DNA of 64,000 nucleotides from Plantago major (Eukaryota > Streptophyta > Magnoliopsida > Lamiales > Plantaginaceae). Below the pieces are notes generated by a model. It made no database searches, was not told where the DNA came from, and saw nothing but the letters and a program-made list of their open reading frames with translations. Positions 23,492 to 35,136 of the stretch are shown here, piece by piece. The stretch spans positions 86,863,050-86,927,049 of the forward strand of contig CM048843.1 of NCBI GenBank assembly GCA_026545765.1. The letters are read 5' to 3'. The stretch's first letter is position 1. Every line of letters starts with the position of its first letter. Both the position numbers and the translations under genes were made by a program.

Positions 23492-26400
23492 TCAGGCAGG
23501 CAAATCAAAGCCATCACGGTTTCCAGTCACATGGCTAGCCAATTCATGAGCTACCGTATTTGCCGAACGAAAAACATGACTAAAATGAATAGAACTAAAA
23601 CAAGAAATGTGATTCCTAATAGCATCCACAATCGCCCCTCCAGCAGCTAGACACTTCTCACTGGAGTTTATTGCTTTAACAGCAGAAATGCAGTCACTTT
23701 CCACCATTACTTCACGCCACCCGCTTTCCTCAGCCAGCTTCACACCTTCGAGAATCGCCATTAGTTCTGCAGTTTCCGGACAGACTATGTATGGCATCAG
23801 GCGCTGTCTCCAAGCTAACACGGAACCTGTGTGATCTCGTGCAACCACTCCAAGTCCTGCCCCATTCAGCTGTGTACGAATCGAGGCGTCCACATTAATC
23901 TTGATTGTTGCTCCAGTGGGTAATGACTGCTCCAGTGGGTAATGACCACTGCTTCTGGGATTCTGGTTTGTTACTCGTAGTGTAGAGTATTTTTGCCTCC
24001 TTAAAACGCCTCAAGTAGTCCCCAGCAAATCGTAATAAGTCCTGGGCATCCGTCTGCTTTTGTTCATGCACCAACCCGTTTCTGGCATACCAGATCGACC
24101 AGCAGATGCACACAAACCATTCAAACTGCTCCAGCTTGACAACCTATTTAACATGAGATATCCATTCCCAAATGTCTAAAGAAGGAACAGACAAAGCAAA
24201 GATTGACAAATCAGATAAGGCCCATACTAGACGCGCAAAGTGACAAAGTTTAAACACATGTAAAGCTGTTTCATCCTCGTACAAACAAAAGGGACATACG
24301 TTTTCGACTTGGACATAGCGCTTATCCAAGTTATGTAGCACAGGAAGACCATTCCTAAGGACCCTCCAAATAAAAATTCGGATCTTATTTGGAACCCCAA
24401 GTTTTCATATAAAGGACCAATTCCGCGTATTAGTGACATAGGAAGAAGCTACTTGACGACCACTCTGTTTCTTACTGTCTGTGGCCGCATAATGGGCTGA
24501 ATGAACAGAGTAGTAGCCATTTTTGGTGAAAAACCACCGTCTAGTGTCAGCATTATTCGAACAACTAATGGAAATTTTCAAGATGGCCTCGACATCGCAA
24601 TCCCAAAAGACACACTCCAACAGATTTTTATCCCATCCCGTCCCATCATTTTTAAGGAAATTAGATACATCAGTATTCCCAATGTAATAGAGATCCGGCG
24701 TGAGAGGTTTCCTATTGAAAGTATCCGGTATCCATCTATCATTCCACACACTCACAGACTCAACACTACCAATGCGCCAAATTAAACCAGTCCTCACCAA
24801 CTCAATAGCACCGAAAATACTCTTCCAAGAAAAGGATGCATTTGGATTGGGTCTAGCATCTAACACATCGCGAGTTGGAAAATATTTTGTCTTGAGTAGT
24901 CTGCTAAGAAGAGATGTAGGCTGTTCGATAATACGCCACACTTGCTTACCCAACATAGCCATATTAAAAGAGCTCAAATCGCGGAAACACATCCCACCAT
25001 CCCTCTTACTATCACAATGCGTATCCCACTTTACCCAATGTATCTTATCTTTTTGGCCGTCACCCCACCAAAATTTAGCAATTATATATGGACTCCAATT
25101 CACGAAGCAAATACTCAGGTAATTTGAAGCAACTCATCACATATGTCGGAATAGACTGTAAAACTGATTTTATCATCACCTCTTTACCTACCTTTGATAA
25201 ATTCTTCTCTCCAAAACCCTGGGTTTTAGCCCACAAACGCTCTCTAATCCAACTAAAAACTTCCCTCTTAGATCTACCCATTTCCGTAGGAAGTCCCAAA
25301 TAACTTCTCATGTTTCTCCACGACCTCCACAAGCAAAATATTCCTCACTTCCTCAATCTTATCCACTCCAGCATTCTTACTAAACACCACAGTTGATTTA
25401 TTCAGATTAATTAACTGGCCGAAAGCCAAGCTATACCAATCCAGAATCCTATTAATCTCTACAGCAGACTCACAAGAAGCATCATAAAAAATTAAGGTGT
25501 CATCCGCAAACAACAAGTGAGAAACAGAAGGCGCCAAAGGGTTAACAGTAACACCACGAATCACACCCCTCGACTCAGCATCCACAATTAATGAAGAAAA
25601 AGACTCAGTACAGAACAAGAACAAATAAGGGGATAAGGGGTCCCCTTGACGTAGACCTCTCACAGGTTGGATAAGGCCAAATAACTCTCCATTTAATTTT
25701 ATGGAGTAGGATACAGAACGCACACAGAGCATAATTAACTGAATAAAAGTATGCTCAAAACCTAATCTATGCAACACACGTTCAAGGAAAGGCCACTCAA
25801 CCCGGTCATAAGCTTTACTCATGTCTAGTTTTAAGGCCATAAAAGTATCTTTGCTTTTTGTCTTTCTTTTCAAAAAATGGTTTAGCTCATAAGAGACTAA
25901 CACATTATCAGTGATTAACCTATGAGGCACAAAAGCAGACTGGGTCTCGGCTATGATATTATGCATATGAGGTTTGAGTCTATTGGTAATAGCTTTGGAA
26001 GCTATTTTAAAATAACATTCCTCAAACTGATAGGTCTGAATTGGGTAATTAATTCTGGCGTTTTACACTTGAGAATGAGTATAATATGGGTAAAATTCAA
26101 CTTGGAATGAAGACAATTCTGGTTCAGTATTTTAAGAACGCAAGCAGTAACATTCTTACCCACAATGTGCCAAAGTTTTTTGTAAAATAAAGCAGGCATA
26201 CCATCGAGGCCGGGGGATTTGGTAGGAAACATATCAAAAAGAGCGGTTCTTACCTCCTCTGCAGTGAACAATCTGGACAGGTCACGATTGATTGAGCTAT
26301 CTACCTTCGATCTCATAGTTTCCACCACCCGATCAATATTCTGCTCCGCAGGATGAGTGCTGGAAAAAATCACACCAAAATAGTTCACTGCAATTTTACC

Positions 26401-27681
26401 CATAGACCCCTGATCAGCACATAAATTACCCTCCGAATTCTTCAACCACAAAATCTGATTCTGCTTCGCCTGCTTCGAAGCTTGGGAGTGAACGAACTTG
26501 GTATTGCGATCTCCCTCAACAAGCCACTGCTTCTTCGCCCTTTGATGCCATAACGATTCCTCTTTATCCAGCATATCCTCCAAGTTCGATTTCAGCTATC
26601 TCTCTCTCCCTAGCTTTGACTTCCGCCGAAAATGGCGTACTCAAACTTTTCCGATTGAATTGAGGCCAATTTATTTCAATCTTTGGGATAGCTTGCTTTG
26701 CTCCAATTCATGAGACCTACTGTGCAATTCTCCATATTCGCCAAGAAATTCATCTCACTATCCCAAGAATCGCGAATCACTTGTTGACAATCATCTGAAC
26801 GGAGCCAAACTTGTTCGAACCTGAAGAGTTTCTGTTTCGGCCGATGGTGTGGGTGGGTATGGGTGTACGGGTTGGCTGAATAGTGGTGAGTAGATGGGTT
26901 GGTTGCTGGATGTCGATTAGGTGGGTTGGCTGGAGAGTGATGGGTAGGTGGGTTGACTGTTGAATGGTGGGTAGGTGGATTGGCGGAAAAGGAAGCAAGG
27001 ATGGCCAAGTGATCCGACCTCCTCACAGTTAGGTGTTTAATTTGGTGAAACGGAAAAGCATCACACCACTTCGGATTTGTCACTCCTCTGTCTAATTGAA
27101 GCTTCGTGTTATGGGGCACCTCTCTTTTATTCGTCCATGTAAACGGGTAGCCAACAAAATCGAGGTCAATTAAATCATTGTGGGTCAAAGTTTCTCGAAA
27201 GTCCCTCAATCTCCACTCCGGAGTCACCACATCACTCAGTTTATCCTCGTGTTTTAAAATCTCATTAAAATCCCCTACACTAACCACTCCCTATGCGAAA
27301 CCGAACCTAAATTCTTCAAAAGATGCCAAGTATTCTTCCTTCTTGATGTCTCTGGTTCCCCATAAAAGCCCGTAAACCACCAAATCACTGGGGTATCTAC
27401 AAACTGAACATTCGCGTCAATATGGTGCTTACTATAACTCAAAACCGTAACTGACGTCTCCTTATCCCAGAGCAATATGGTAGACCTCCAGATCTTCCCA
27501 CTGCTGCCACTCCCACTCCATGCATATTTAAGCTACTACGTAACCGGTCAAACCCATGGTCATCGAGTCTTGTTTCCATGAGAAAGACCACATTGGGGAT
27601 GAGATCTCGAATGAGCTCTCTTACCACACGAACTGCCCGAGGGTTCCCTAAACCCTGGCAGTTCCAACTGAGGCAACTCAT
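23492..27681 (-). pseudogene. L1 LINE ORF2 (endonuclease, reverse transcriptase, RNase H), decayed
   Basis: An APE-type endonuclease opens with CLSWNCQGLGNPRAV and METRL (about 27681-27570); GDFN and SDH motifs follow near 27270 and 27015. The reverse transcriptase occupies about 26400-25100: KSPGLDGMP, MSKAYDRVEW, RQGDPLSPYLF and the catalytic FADDTLIF. A zf-RVT-like region with VCPFCLYEDETALHVF lies near 24270. The C-terminal RNase H (23893-23492) is one clean frame with the acidic residues in VDAS..., ETAELMAI and VESDCISAV. The whole is spread over roughly ten frame segments, so it is inactive. A 24-base minisatellite coding NPPTHHS-type repeats (about 26850-26995) sits between endonuclease and RT. 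Confidence 0.88.
26850..26995 (-). repeat. 24-bp minisatellite within LINE ORF2
   Basis: Five or so imperfect units with the plus-strand core 'ggtgggttggctg' encode repeated N-P-P-T-H-H-S on the minus strand. They lie directly after the endonuclease SDH motif, where plant L1 proteins have no such repeat. Confidence 0.7.
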
Positions 27682-28541
27682 TGAGTTAGGTGGGGTTGCT
27701 CCGCAACCTCCGCCGCTGGTATATACTGATTATCATTAGGTACACCATAGATTCTCTTCTGACTTGGCTCCTCATTTTCTTTGTCAATAGGGGTATCCGA
27801 ATTTTTGGAAGCTGGGTCCTTGTTCTTACTGCCAACCGGACGTCCCCTTTTCTGTGTCATTACCGGACCAGCAGAGGAGGAAGGATTGGGATGAAGGGTT
27901 CTCCTAAGGATTTTGGGCTTGGTGAGTTTGTTTGTGGAGGCAGTGGACTGAGCAGATTGTGTTTTGGGCTTAGTGGATTTTAGGTGGGCCAGGAAAGTGT
28001 CACGGGTCTTGGCTGGGTCGATTTGGTCCAAGCGGATACTGGAGTTGGGTATGTGCACGGCAGATTGCGGGAAAGTGGGTATTGGGCTGGAACTTTGTAT
28101 GATGGCTAGTGGGCTTGGGTTGAGAGGGCTCAAATCAGGTTGGACACTACAATTAGCTTGGGCCAGGAAGCTAGTATCAATAGACATAGCAATATTCTCC
28201 CCAATTTCAGACGTGAGAACAGGACTATTCTGTTGAAGGAAAAGATCATGGTTTGCTTCAATTAAGGGATTGGTTACAACAATTTCCATGCCCAAAGAAA
28301 CTTCCCCATCAATTTCCTCGCTAATAACCTCTTTACCTTTTCCATTCCCACGATTTCCTCCACCAGAATAAGCAGAATCCTCCCTAATTATCTCCACACT
28401 ATCCCTTTCCTTATCCACTCCAGAATTTACACTACCATCCTTGGGAAAATTTTTATTTGCATTACCCCCCTTGCTTGGTTCAGACTAGGACGCCAGGTAG
28501 CCTGGTTCGATCGTGACGGCCGACTATAATAATGTTGCAGA

Positions 28542-29877
28542 CACTACAAAAAAAATCGATTTCCCTAAACCCCTACCGATCCGTCCCTAAACCGTTAGGG
28601 ACGGATAGAGACGCCCGTCCTTAAAACGGGCGTCTCTAACCAAATAGGGACGGATAAAATATACGTCCCTATTTAGGGACGGATATTATCTGTCCCTAAT
28701 GGTCAAAGACCTTTAGGGACGGATAAATATCCGTCCCTAAATAGTATTTTTTATTTTTTTAATTTTTATTTTTAATACGAATATTTCGATAATTTTATAC
28801 GAATATTGAATACGGATAAACCGATAATTTTATTCAATATAAATAAACCGATAATTATATACGAATATTCAATACGGATAAACCGAAAATTTTATACAAA
28901 TATACAATACAGATAAACCAACAATGATACACTGAATCGAAAATTTCATACAATATTCAATATTCATTATTCAATAATACAATAATACAATATACAATTT
29001 AATATTTAATACAAAGAAGAAATTACAAAATTAATAAGAGAAAATAAAAAAAAAAACTAGATCTGGATCTTTGCATCTTGAACGGAGGAAGTCGAATCTG
29101 GTGGTGGACGGCACGACAGTGGTGATGATGAGATCTAGACGGAGGCAGTGGTGGACAGTGGAGGTTCGTTGGTTGATGCGGCGAGGCAGAGAGAGGATTC
29201 ATCGTCAGTGGTGGGGATGCGGCGAGGAGGAGAGAAGGGGGAGTGGTGGTGTTGGTGGAGGAAGGAGGGAGGTGGTTGTTGGGTGGGTGGTGGTGGAGGA
29301 AGGGTGGTGGAGTGGTGGTGGACGGAGGCAGTGGAGTGGTGGTGGTGGTGGTGGACGGAGAGGCAGTGGTGGTGGTGGTGGTGGTGGTGGTGGAGTGGTG
29401 GAGGACGGAGAGCCCGTGGTGGTGGATTGGTATTCGAGCGGTGGTGGACGGAGAGGCAGTGGTGGTGGAGGTGGTGGAGTGGTGGAGGACGGAGATCCCG
29501 TGGTGGTCGAACGGTGGTGGACGGAGAGGCAGTGGTGGGAGAGAAGGAGAAGGAGTGGTTAGTGAGTGTGGGAGGAATATAGTGATTAATAAATTAGGGT
29601 TTCTGATAGTTTAGGGACGGATAGATCTATCCGTCCCTAAATTTTCTTTTTTTTTAATTTTTTTTTTTGGTCAACGAATTAGAGACGGATAGAATTATCC
29701 GTCTCTAATTTAGAGACGGATAATTCTATCCGTCCCTAAATAGGGACGGATTACTAATCCGTCCCTATTTAGGGACGGACAGGCCTATCCGTCCCTAGTC
29801 CGTCTCTAACACCACCGATTCGTCCCTAAGTTAGGGACGGATTTTATCCGTCCCTAAATCCGGTTATTCTTGTAGTG
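28542..29877. mobile_element. non-autonomous CACTA (En/Spm-like) element
   Basis: It starts CACTACAAAAAAAATCG and ends TTCTTGTAGTG, giving the CACTACAA terminal inverted repeat of the superfamily. A 3-base AGA duplication flanks it (28539-28541 and 29878-29880). Both ends carry many subterminal copies of agggacggat and its palindromic partner atccgtccct, the usual arrangement for transposase-binding sites. The 1336 bases encode no transposase. The middle (about 29150-29560) is a strongly G-rich ggtggtgg field. The clean ends and duplication suggest it is younger than the LINE it sits in. Confidence 0.93.
29190..29560 (+). repeat. G-rich (GGT)n-like low-complexity field inside the CACTA element
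   Basis: Repeated gtggtggtgg and ggtggacggagag units on the plus strand. Long open frames here encode only W/G/V-rich strings and are artefacts of the repeat. The G-runs could form quadruplexes (inference). Confidence 0.8.
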
Positions 29878-31090
29878 AGACTTCCTTGCACCACCTTAAC
29901 CTGTTGCGTATTAATCTGTGCTCGTAACCAATCACCATACGACAATTGGTTTGCCGGAATATCCCCATTAGAATCTGCCAAGTCTAAGCATTCCGCACAA
30001 TCCTTCACCAAGTGTCCTAACATCCCGCAAAAATAACAGAAGTTGGGTAAGCGTTCATAGACTAGACGGACTTGAACTTTTCTGACCTCCTGGCCCCATA
30101 ATGTTAATCATCCGACGCAGTGGCTGCGTGATGTCCATGTTGACTCTAAATCTCAGATTAGTACTAATGAATCCAGGGCCATGTGAATTATCCATCTCTT
30201 TAAAGGTACCCATTGCGTTTCCAAGGCATTCCGCCATGGCCCTGTGCCTCAATAACACTGGTAGCCCCATGGCATGTACATAGAAATCAAATCACAATAA
30301 TCCAATGAGAATGATTGAGGGTCCTCATCTACACCTAAAGTACGTAGTACCACGGGATTTTTGTAGAACGCCCACGGAGACTTCGCCAACACCCTATTCT
30401 TATCGACCACATGTTCAAATTGAACTAGGATTCTATCAACCCCTAGCTTCTGCATTCTAACGGAGCGGAGAGTGTTCCATCCATTGAACATAGTGCGCTC
30501 AAAAGCCTCAAAATTGATACTTTTACGCGACAAAACCCTCCCAACCAAGCATAACTCATGATTCAACGCCGATGTATTCCACACGTCCGCCGGCACAGAG
30601 ATATTTTGACGTTCCAGAGCAGTAAGGCTCATCTGCTCATTCAAACCTTCCAGGATTTGATCCATAATCACCCAGCGGTTGACAGACTAGTGCCCAGATA
30701 GTGAAACTATGAGAGATGGAGAATGACAATCAACCTAGACGTCCTGTTGCAGCACTAAAGAGAAAATAAGAAAAACTCCAAACACCAGAATTAATAGGGT
30801 AGGTTGCAGAAGGCTAAAAAAGAAAATTAATCACTGCGAGGGAAAGAAAATTCGAATTTTGAAAAGAAAAATAGCTAGACAAAATAAAACTTACAAACCG
30901 GGAGACCGACCAAACCATGAAACCACTCGGAAAATTTTGGGGGTGGCCTCACAGACCGAACAGAACAGTATGGGATGTGACTCACAGGCTAGGGTAGTGG
31001 GATCGACGTAGAAGATGGTGGATTGAGACTCACAAGAAGAGAGAACTCAATCTCCAACCAAAAAGAGAGGTACTCTCAAAAAGAGAGATA

Positions 31091-32628
31091 CTATTCAAGT
31101 TTAAACTCTAAAATATCAAACACACCAATTAAATTTCCTATAAATCAACTGCAGATCACAAATTAATCAAACTATGAATCGAAACAATCAAGAACCAAAT
31201 AACATATGAGAATGAGATACATGATATACAAATTGGGAGAAATAATTTTTTCTTTTTTTTTTACGGTTGGTGTCCGTTGAATAAAAGAAAATAAAAGGGT
31301 TGATTTATAGTACTTATTTTTGGATTAATTAATCTTCATGGAGTATTAAACTTGAAGTCAGATGGTTTAATTTGTTTATTTCATACGTTGTTATCATTAG
31401 CATTGGAGTATAAATTTTTTATTTAACTAAATGTATGTATATGGTAATAGTCATACTTTTGAATTGGCAAGTGGGTACAACATTTTTACTGTCACATGAT
31501 CTCGTCTACGAATTCGATTTACCAGATTCTTTTTCTCTTTGTTGTGTAATTTTTGTATATCGACTCCATCTTGTTTAGCTATGAGTAAGAACAGGGAATT
31601 AGTTAGATTTTATCGACAATACAATTCGGATAGTGACTTGATTTTTTAATACGTGTACAGTGGTATAATTGGGCATTAATAAATATTTACCTAAATAACT
31701 ACTCTTTTGGTTAAGTATTTTTTATAAATTTCAGAAATAGGTTCATCATCGTGATTGTATTGGAATCACTTGCTTTGTCGATTGTAAACGTGTGAAAGTT
31801 TGAAGTGTATAAACATCAACACATCATTTGGGAATCATGTAAAAAGGAGCTCAAACCACCCCATAAAAGTTCTTATAAGACCCACGTCCAATACCTGATA
31901 GTAGAGAAGCAGGCAGGGAGGGGCTGCCCCTTAAAAGAATCTTTAAGGGGGAGATTTATCTCATATATTATACAACATGCACGTAATATTCTCAAGCGAT
32001 GTGAGATATCTAATGACATACTCCTTTAAAGTAGGGTCTTCTTTGTGAGGGATCTCCAATTGATGTTCGGCAGATCTCGTGGATATACATTCTCCAGTCC
32101 TCGAGTTGATATGTCAGTTCATAACGTAGTAAGTTACTGATCATTAACTCAATTTTAAAACTGTACTTTGGTCTCAAATAATATCGGACTAAACCATATA
32201 ACAAAGTAATACTATACTACATGTCAAACAAAAAAAGATTACTTAAGATAGAAGTGGAAAAATGCGAAACAAACACTTGAGTAGGGATTGAGTGCCCTTG
32301 GCCTATCTTAACTGGAAGTGGCTTATTACTTACTATATTAGCCGTGATTGCACAGGGTGTGGAGAAAAATAGCCCGTGCTTATCATATAGCGATCGAGTG
32401 AGTGATAAGCCGATAAGGACGTGTACGGCTCTCGGACAGGCGGCTGTACGATCAGTATTGTGTCCAGCCTGTCTTGACCCCGACATGTGCCTCTTAAGTC
32501 TTAATGCTCGGTGGGACACACCACATGTTTTGTCTACTTTAATCGATCATATGAAAACGATTACTAATAAAGACAAGGCAAGAAAATGCATTATAAAAAT
32601 GTCCACTCCACAATAGCTTAATATATTA
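31091..32628. other. AT-rich spacer
   Basis: No gene, RNA or bounded repeat was recognised. Open frames of 60-100 codons near 31800-32600 on both strands have no family likeness. Confidence 0.4.
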
Positions 32629-33308
32629 GTCCATCTCCAGCAGCAACTCATTCAGTTCCAAAATTTCTGCCACGTCAACATTCCACTTACTGCAAATTAC
32701 TTTGCAACTCGCCAACATTATCTACTCCAACAGTGGAGCCCAAAAATTATTTTCTTTTCACATTTCTTTCAAACTTGATTTTTCATTTCATTTTCTTTTC
32801 TCTTTTCCTTTTAAAATTTATTATTGAATTTATTAAAATATCGTTAATTAATTATAACAAAATCACATTAATTTTTTTAAAATATATTACTTGAAAATAA
32901 AAATTACATTACTTAAAAAAACTACAATGTTTGAAATTGAAAATTACAATACTTGAAATTGAAAATTACAATAATTAAAAAATAAAATTACAACAATTAA
33001 AATACTACATTCTACAAGGTGATTTTAAATTCAAATAATATGTATTTTAAATTTGAGAAGTAATGTATAAGTATATTTCTATTGCTACACATAATTATTA
33101 TCATATGAAAATATTCAAGAAAAATGAAAAATAATAAAAAAGAATAAAAGTAGAAAAGAGGAAAGGAAACAAGAAACGAGCAAAGAAAAGAAAGAAAATA
33201 AGAAAAGAGGAAAGAAAACAAGAAACGAGGGAAGAAAACAAGAAAAGAAATGAAAATAAAAAAAAGGGGCAAATGCCGCTCAGACTCCGATGGAGTGTTG
33301 GAGATGGC
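32629..33308. mobile_element. Tourist/Harbinger-like non-autonomous element (probable)
   Basis: The left end gtccatctccagcag and the reverse complement of the right end (gccatctccaacac) form a short inverted repeat like the 'ccatctccaacac' termini of PIF/Harbinger MITEs. The interior is AT-rich, with a purine-rich aaagaaaag tract near 33110-33270. No clear TAA/TTA duplication was seen, and only the ends are distinctive. Confidence 0.45.
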
Positions 33309-34905
33309 ATCAGAGAGGTTTTGTCAAGTTTAAAAGCGTGCACTCTATAATTGAATGCAACGTACAAGTATGTATGCTTATAAATTGCACCTCCATTCAT
33401 ACAATACATCGCTTTGTACTCCAACTAAGTGGTGTTTTACACATAAATTAAGTTTATTTCGAATATGTGTACAAATTCGAGTTGTATATTGAATTGTATT
33501 TGAAATACAATTAAAAACTGAGTTAAATCACTATTTCAATTAACATAAAATCGAGTTACTATTCATCTGTTAAAATTTTGTTAAAGTGTGGTATGTTAAA
33601 ATCGTATATCTAACCGTTAGTATTATTGTATATTAGTACAACAATAGATACTTGTGTAAGAGTAATTAGGTTATATTTTGAACAGAAGTTACAGAACTAA
33701 ACTGAATTGTAGTATAAAAAACAACTAAGCAGATCGGACTGAATGAATCTGAACTAAACTGAAATTAATAAATTTTCAGATGAAAAAAAAGATACCGATC
33801 TTTATCAAAGTGAGTTGGTCTACTTGTTTTAAAAATTGGAAAGTTAGATCGATCCCTTGCCCAACAAAATTCCTAGTAGCGGTGTGTTATTCATGTTAAG
33901 CTTCACCACTTGGTCAATATATTTGACCCGAACAGAGTGTTACCAGTTCGAGCATAGAAGGTTGTTTGTGTAGAATTACATCTCCCCCTGGATCTTTTTT
34001 TTAATTATAAAAAACGTCCTACCCTGATATGAAACGAATGACGTCATATTATTGTAGTTTACTACTTTTTGTTATATATTCGTAGTTTTCGATTATTTTT
34101 TGTATTTTCCTTATTCGTAGTTGATTAGGAGTTGGTAATTTCATTTTAGTTGGTTAGGACTTTGTAGTTGATTATGAGTTTTACTATTTAAGTACTTGTT
34201 TATTGTTTTATCAGACATGTGAGTTTTGTGATAATATATAAAAAATCGAGGTTCCCTCATATCTGCCAATTTTCGATATTTATGTGAAATCAAAGAATCT
34301 TGATCCATCAACATCACACCCCACCCCTATTTTGACACACTCAAGTCTAAATTCTCCTACGTCTACACATCATTCCATATTATAGAAGGTCACTCGAATA
34401 TGTGATTGGAATTGCTAGCTTACACATTCACTAGTACACTATTTTATATTGGAAGACAGTTTCTACAGGCACGAAAGATGGACAAATTTATCTCATGGAT
34501 TGAAGAAGGCAACCCTCACACCAATCCTTATTTGTTCTGTTTTATTCTTACACATTTACTTAACCCATACACATTTCTGTAACACATAATTAAAAGTTTG
34601 AATTTCACACTAAAATCACACCTACCATCATTTCATCTTTCACCATGTATTTTAATTTTTACACAAAACTACTCTTAAACCTTAATGTATGAGTTATTCG
34701 GATTTCGGAGGGAGTAGTTTTCTGCAATTACAAAGTCATTACTGGACCAGGTCGCAATTCAGCAGTTAGATGGAGGTTTAGACCTATAAAGGCCCAGTTT
34801 CCAGAGGCCCAGCTTCCAGTTCTTTATCTCATCGCCCTCTATAGAAGAAAAAGAAAAAGTGTACGTAATTAGAGTTGGTAAATCGTTGTTAGCAATAAAT
34901 GTTGA
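33309..34905. other. spacer upstream of the cyclophilin gene
   Basis: About 33685-33785 is a fragment related to the MITE at 55777-55969 (shared aactgaattgtagtat, aactaagcag and aaattaat..ttttcagatga). Around 34080-34260 is a T-rich stretch of LTR-like texture without definable ends. The last few hundred bases should contain the cyclophilin promoter; no clear TATA box was seen. Confidence 0.4.
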
Positions 34906-34952
34906 GTGAGGATTAAGAATAATTGCATTGAATCAATTAAAAATCATCATCA

Positions 34953-34978
34953 CTCTCTTCTCTTCTCTTCTCTTCTCT
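34953..34978 (+). repeat. (TCTCT)n microsatellite in the cyclophilin 5' leader
   Basis: About five TCTCT units lie roughly 160 bases upstream of the start codon, probably in the 5' UTR. CT-rich leaders are common in plant genes. Confidence 0.7.
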
Positions 34979-35136
34979 GCCATGTTCGTCTCGAGCAGAG
35001 AGTAGAAAATCACAATCACCAATATTCACCATTTTTCAATTCCAATTATCTTATTCATGTACTTTCACAACTTCCTTCTCTCTCGATCATTGTTGAAGTT
35101 GAAATAGACGATGACTCATTGAATATACATTCCCAA

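Larger units (their letters stand above)
27678..30665 (-). pseudogene. L1 LINE ORF1 (DUF4283/CCHC gag-like), interrupted
   Basis: Nucleic-acid-binding protein of the LINE. It begins MDQILEGLNEQMSLTALE and has a DUF4283-like region to about 30250, the link 'MGLPVLLRHRAMAECLG', and a zinc knuckle CYFCGMLGHLVKDC near 30020. A low-complexity, Ser/Pro-rich C-terminal part (about 28540-27678) ends before the ORF2 start. There are about two frameshifts, near 30270 and near 30080. The CACTA element at 28542-29877 interrupts it. Frames on both sides agree once the insertion and one AGA copy are discounted, so the LINE was already in place when the CACTA arrived. Confidence 0.8.
23440..31090 (-). mobile_element. 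L1-type LINE, decayed, with a nested CACTA element
   Basis: A non-LTR retrotransposon read on the minus strand: 5' region about 31090-30666, ORF1 (30665-27678), ORF2 (27681-23492) and a short 3' tail near 23440. The order gag-like protein, endonuclease, reverse transcriptase, zinc-knuckle-like region, RNase H is that of plant L1 elements with an acquired RNase H. The ORF1 stop and ORF2 start overlap as ATGA. Several frameshifts and stops show it is dead. Element ends are approximate: no poly(A) or clear target-site duplication was found. The 1336-base CACTA insertion lies within ORF1. Confidence 0.9.

Noticed and set aside
29071-29614. Open frames of 123-163 codons inside the CACTA element
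   Set aside because: They arise from the GGT-rich low-complexity core in all three frames, so none is a credible protein.
23400-31150. A target-site duplication around the LINE
   Set aside because: The best shared string (taaactc, near 23428 and 31102) is only seven bases and the element ends are not exact, so it is not claimed.
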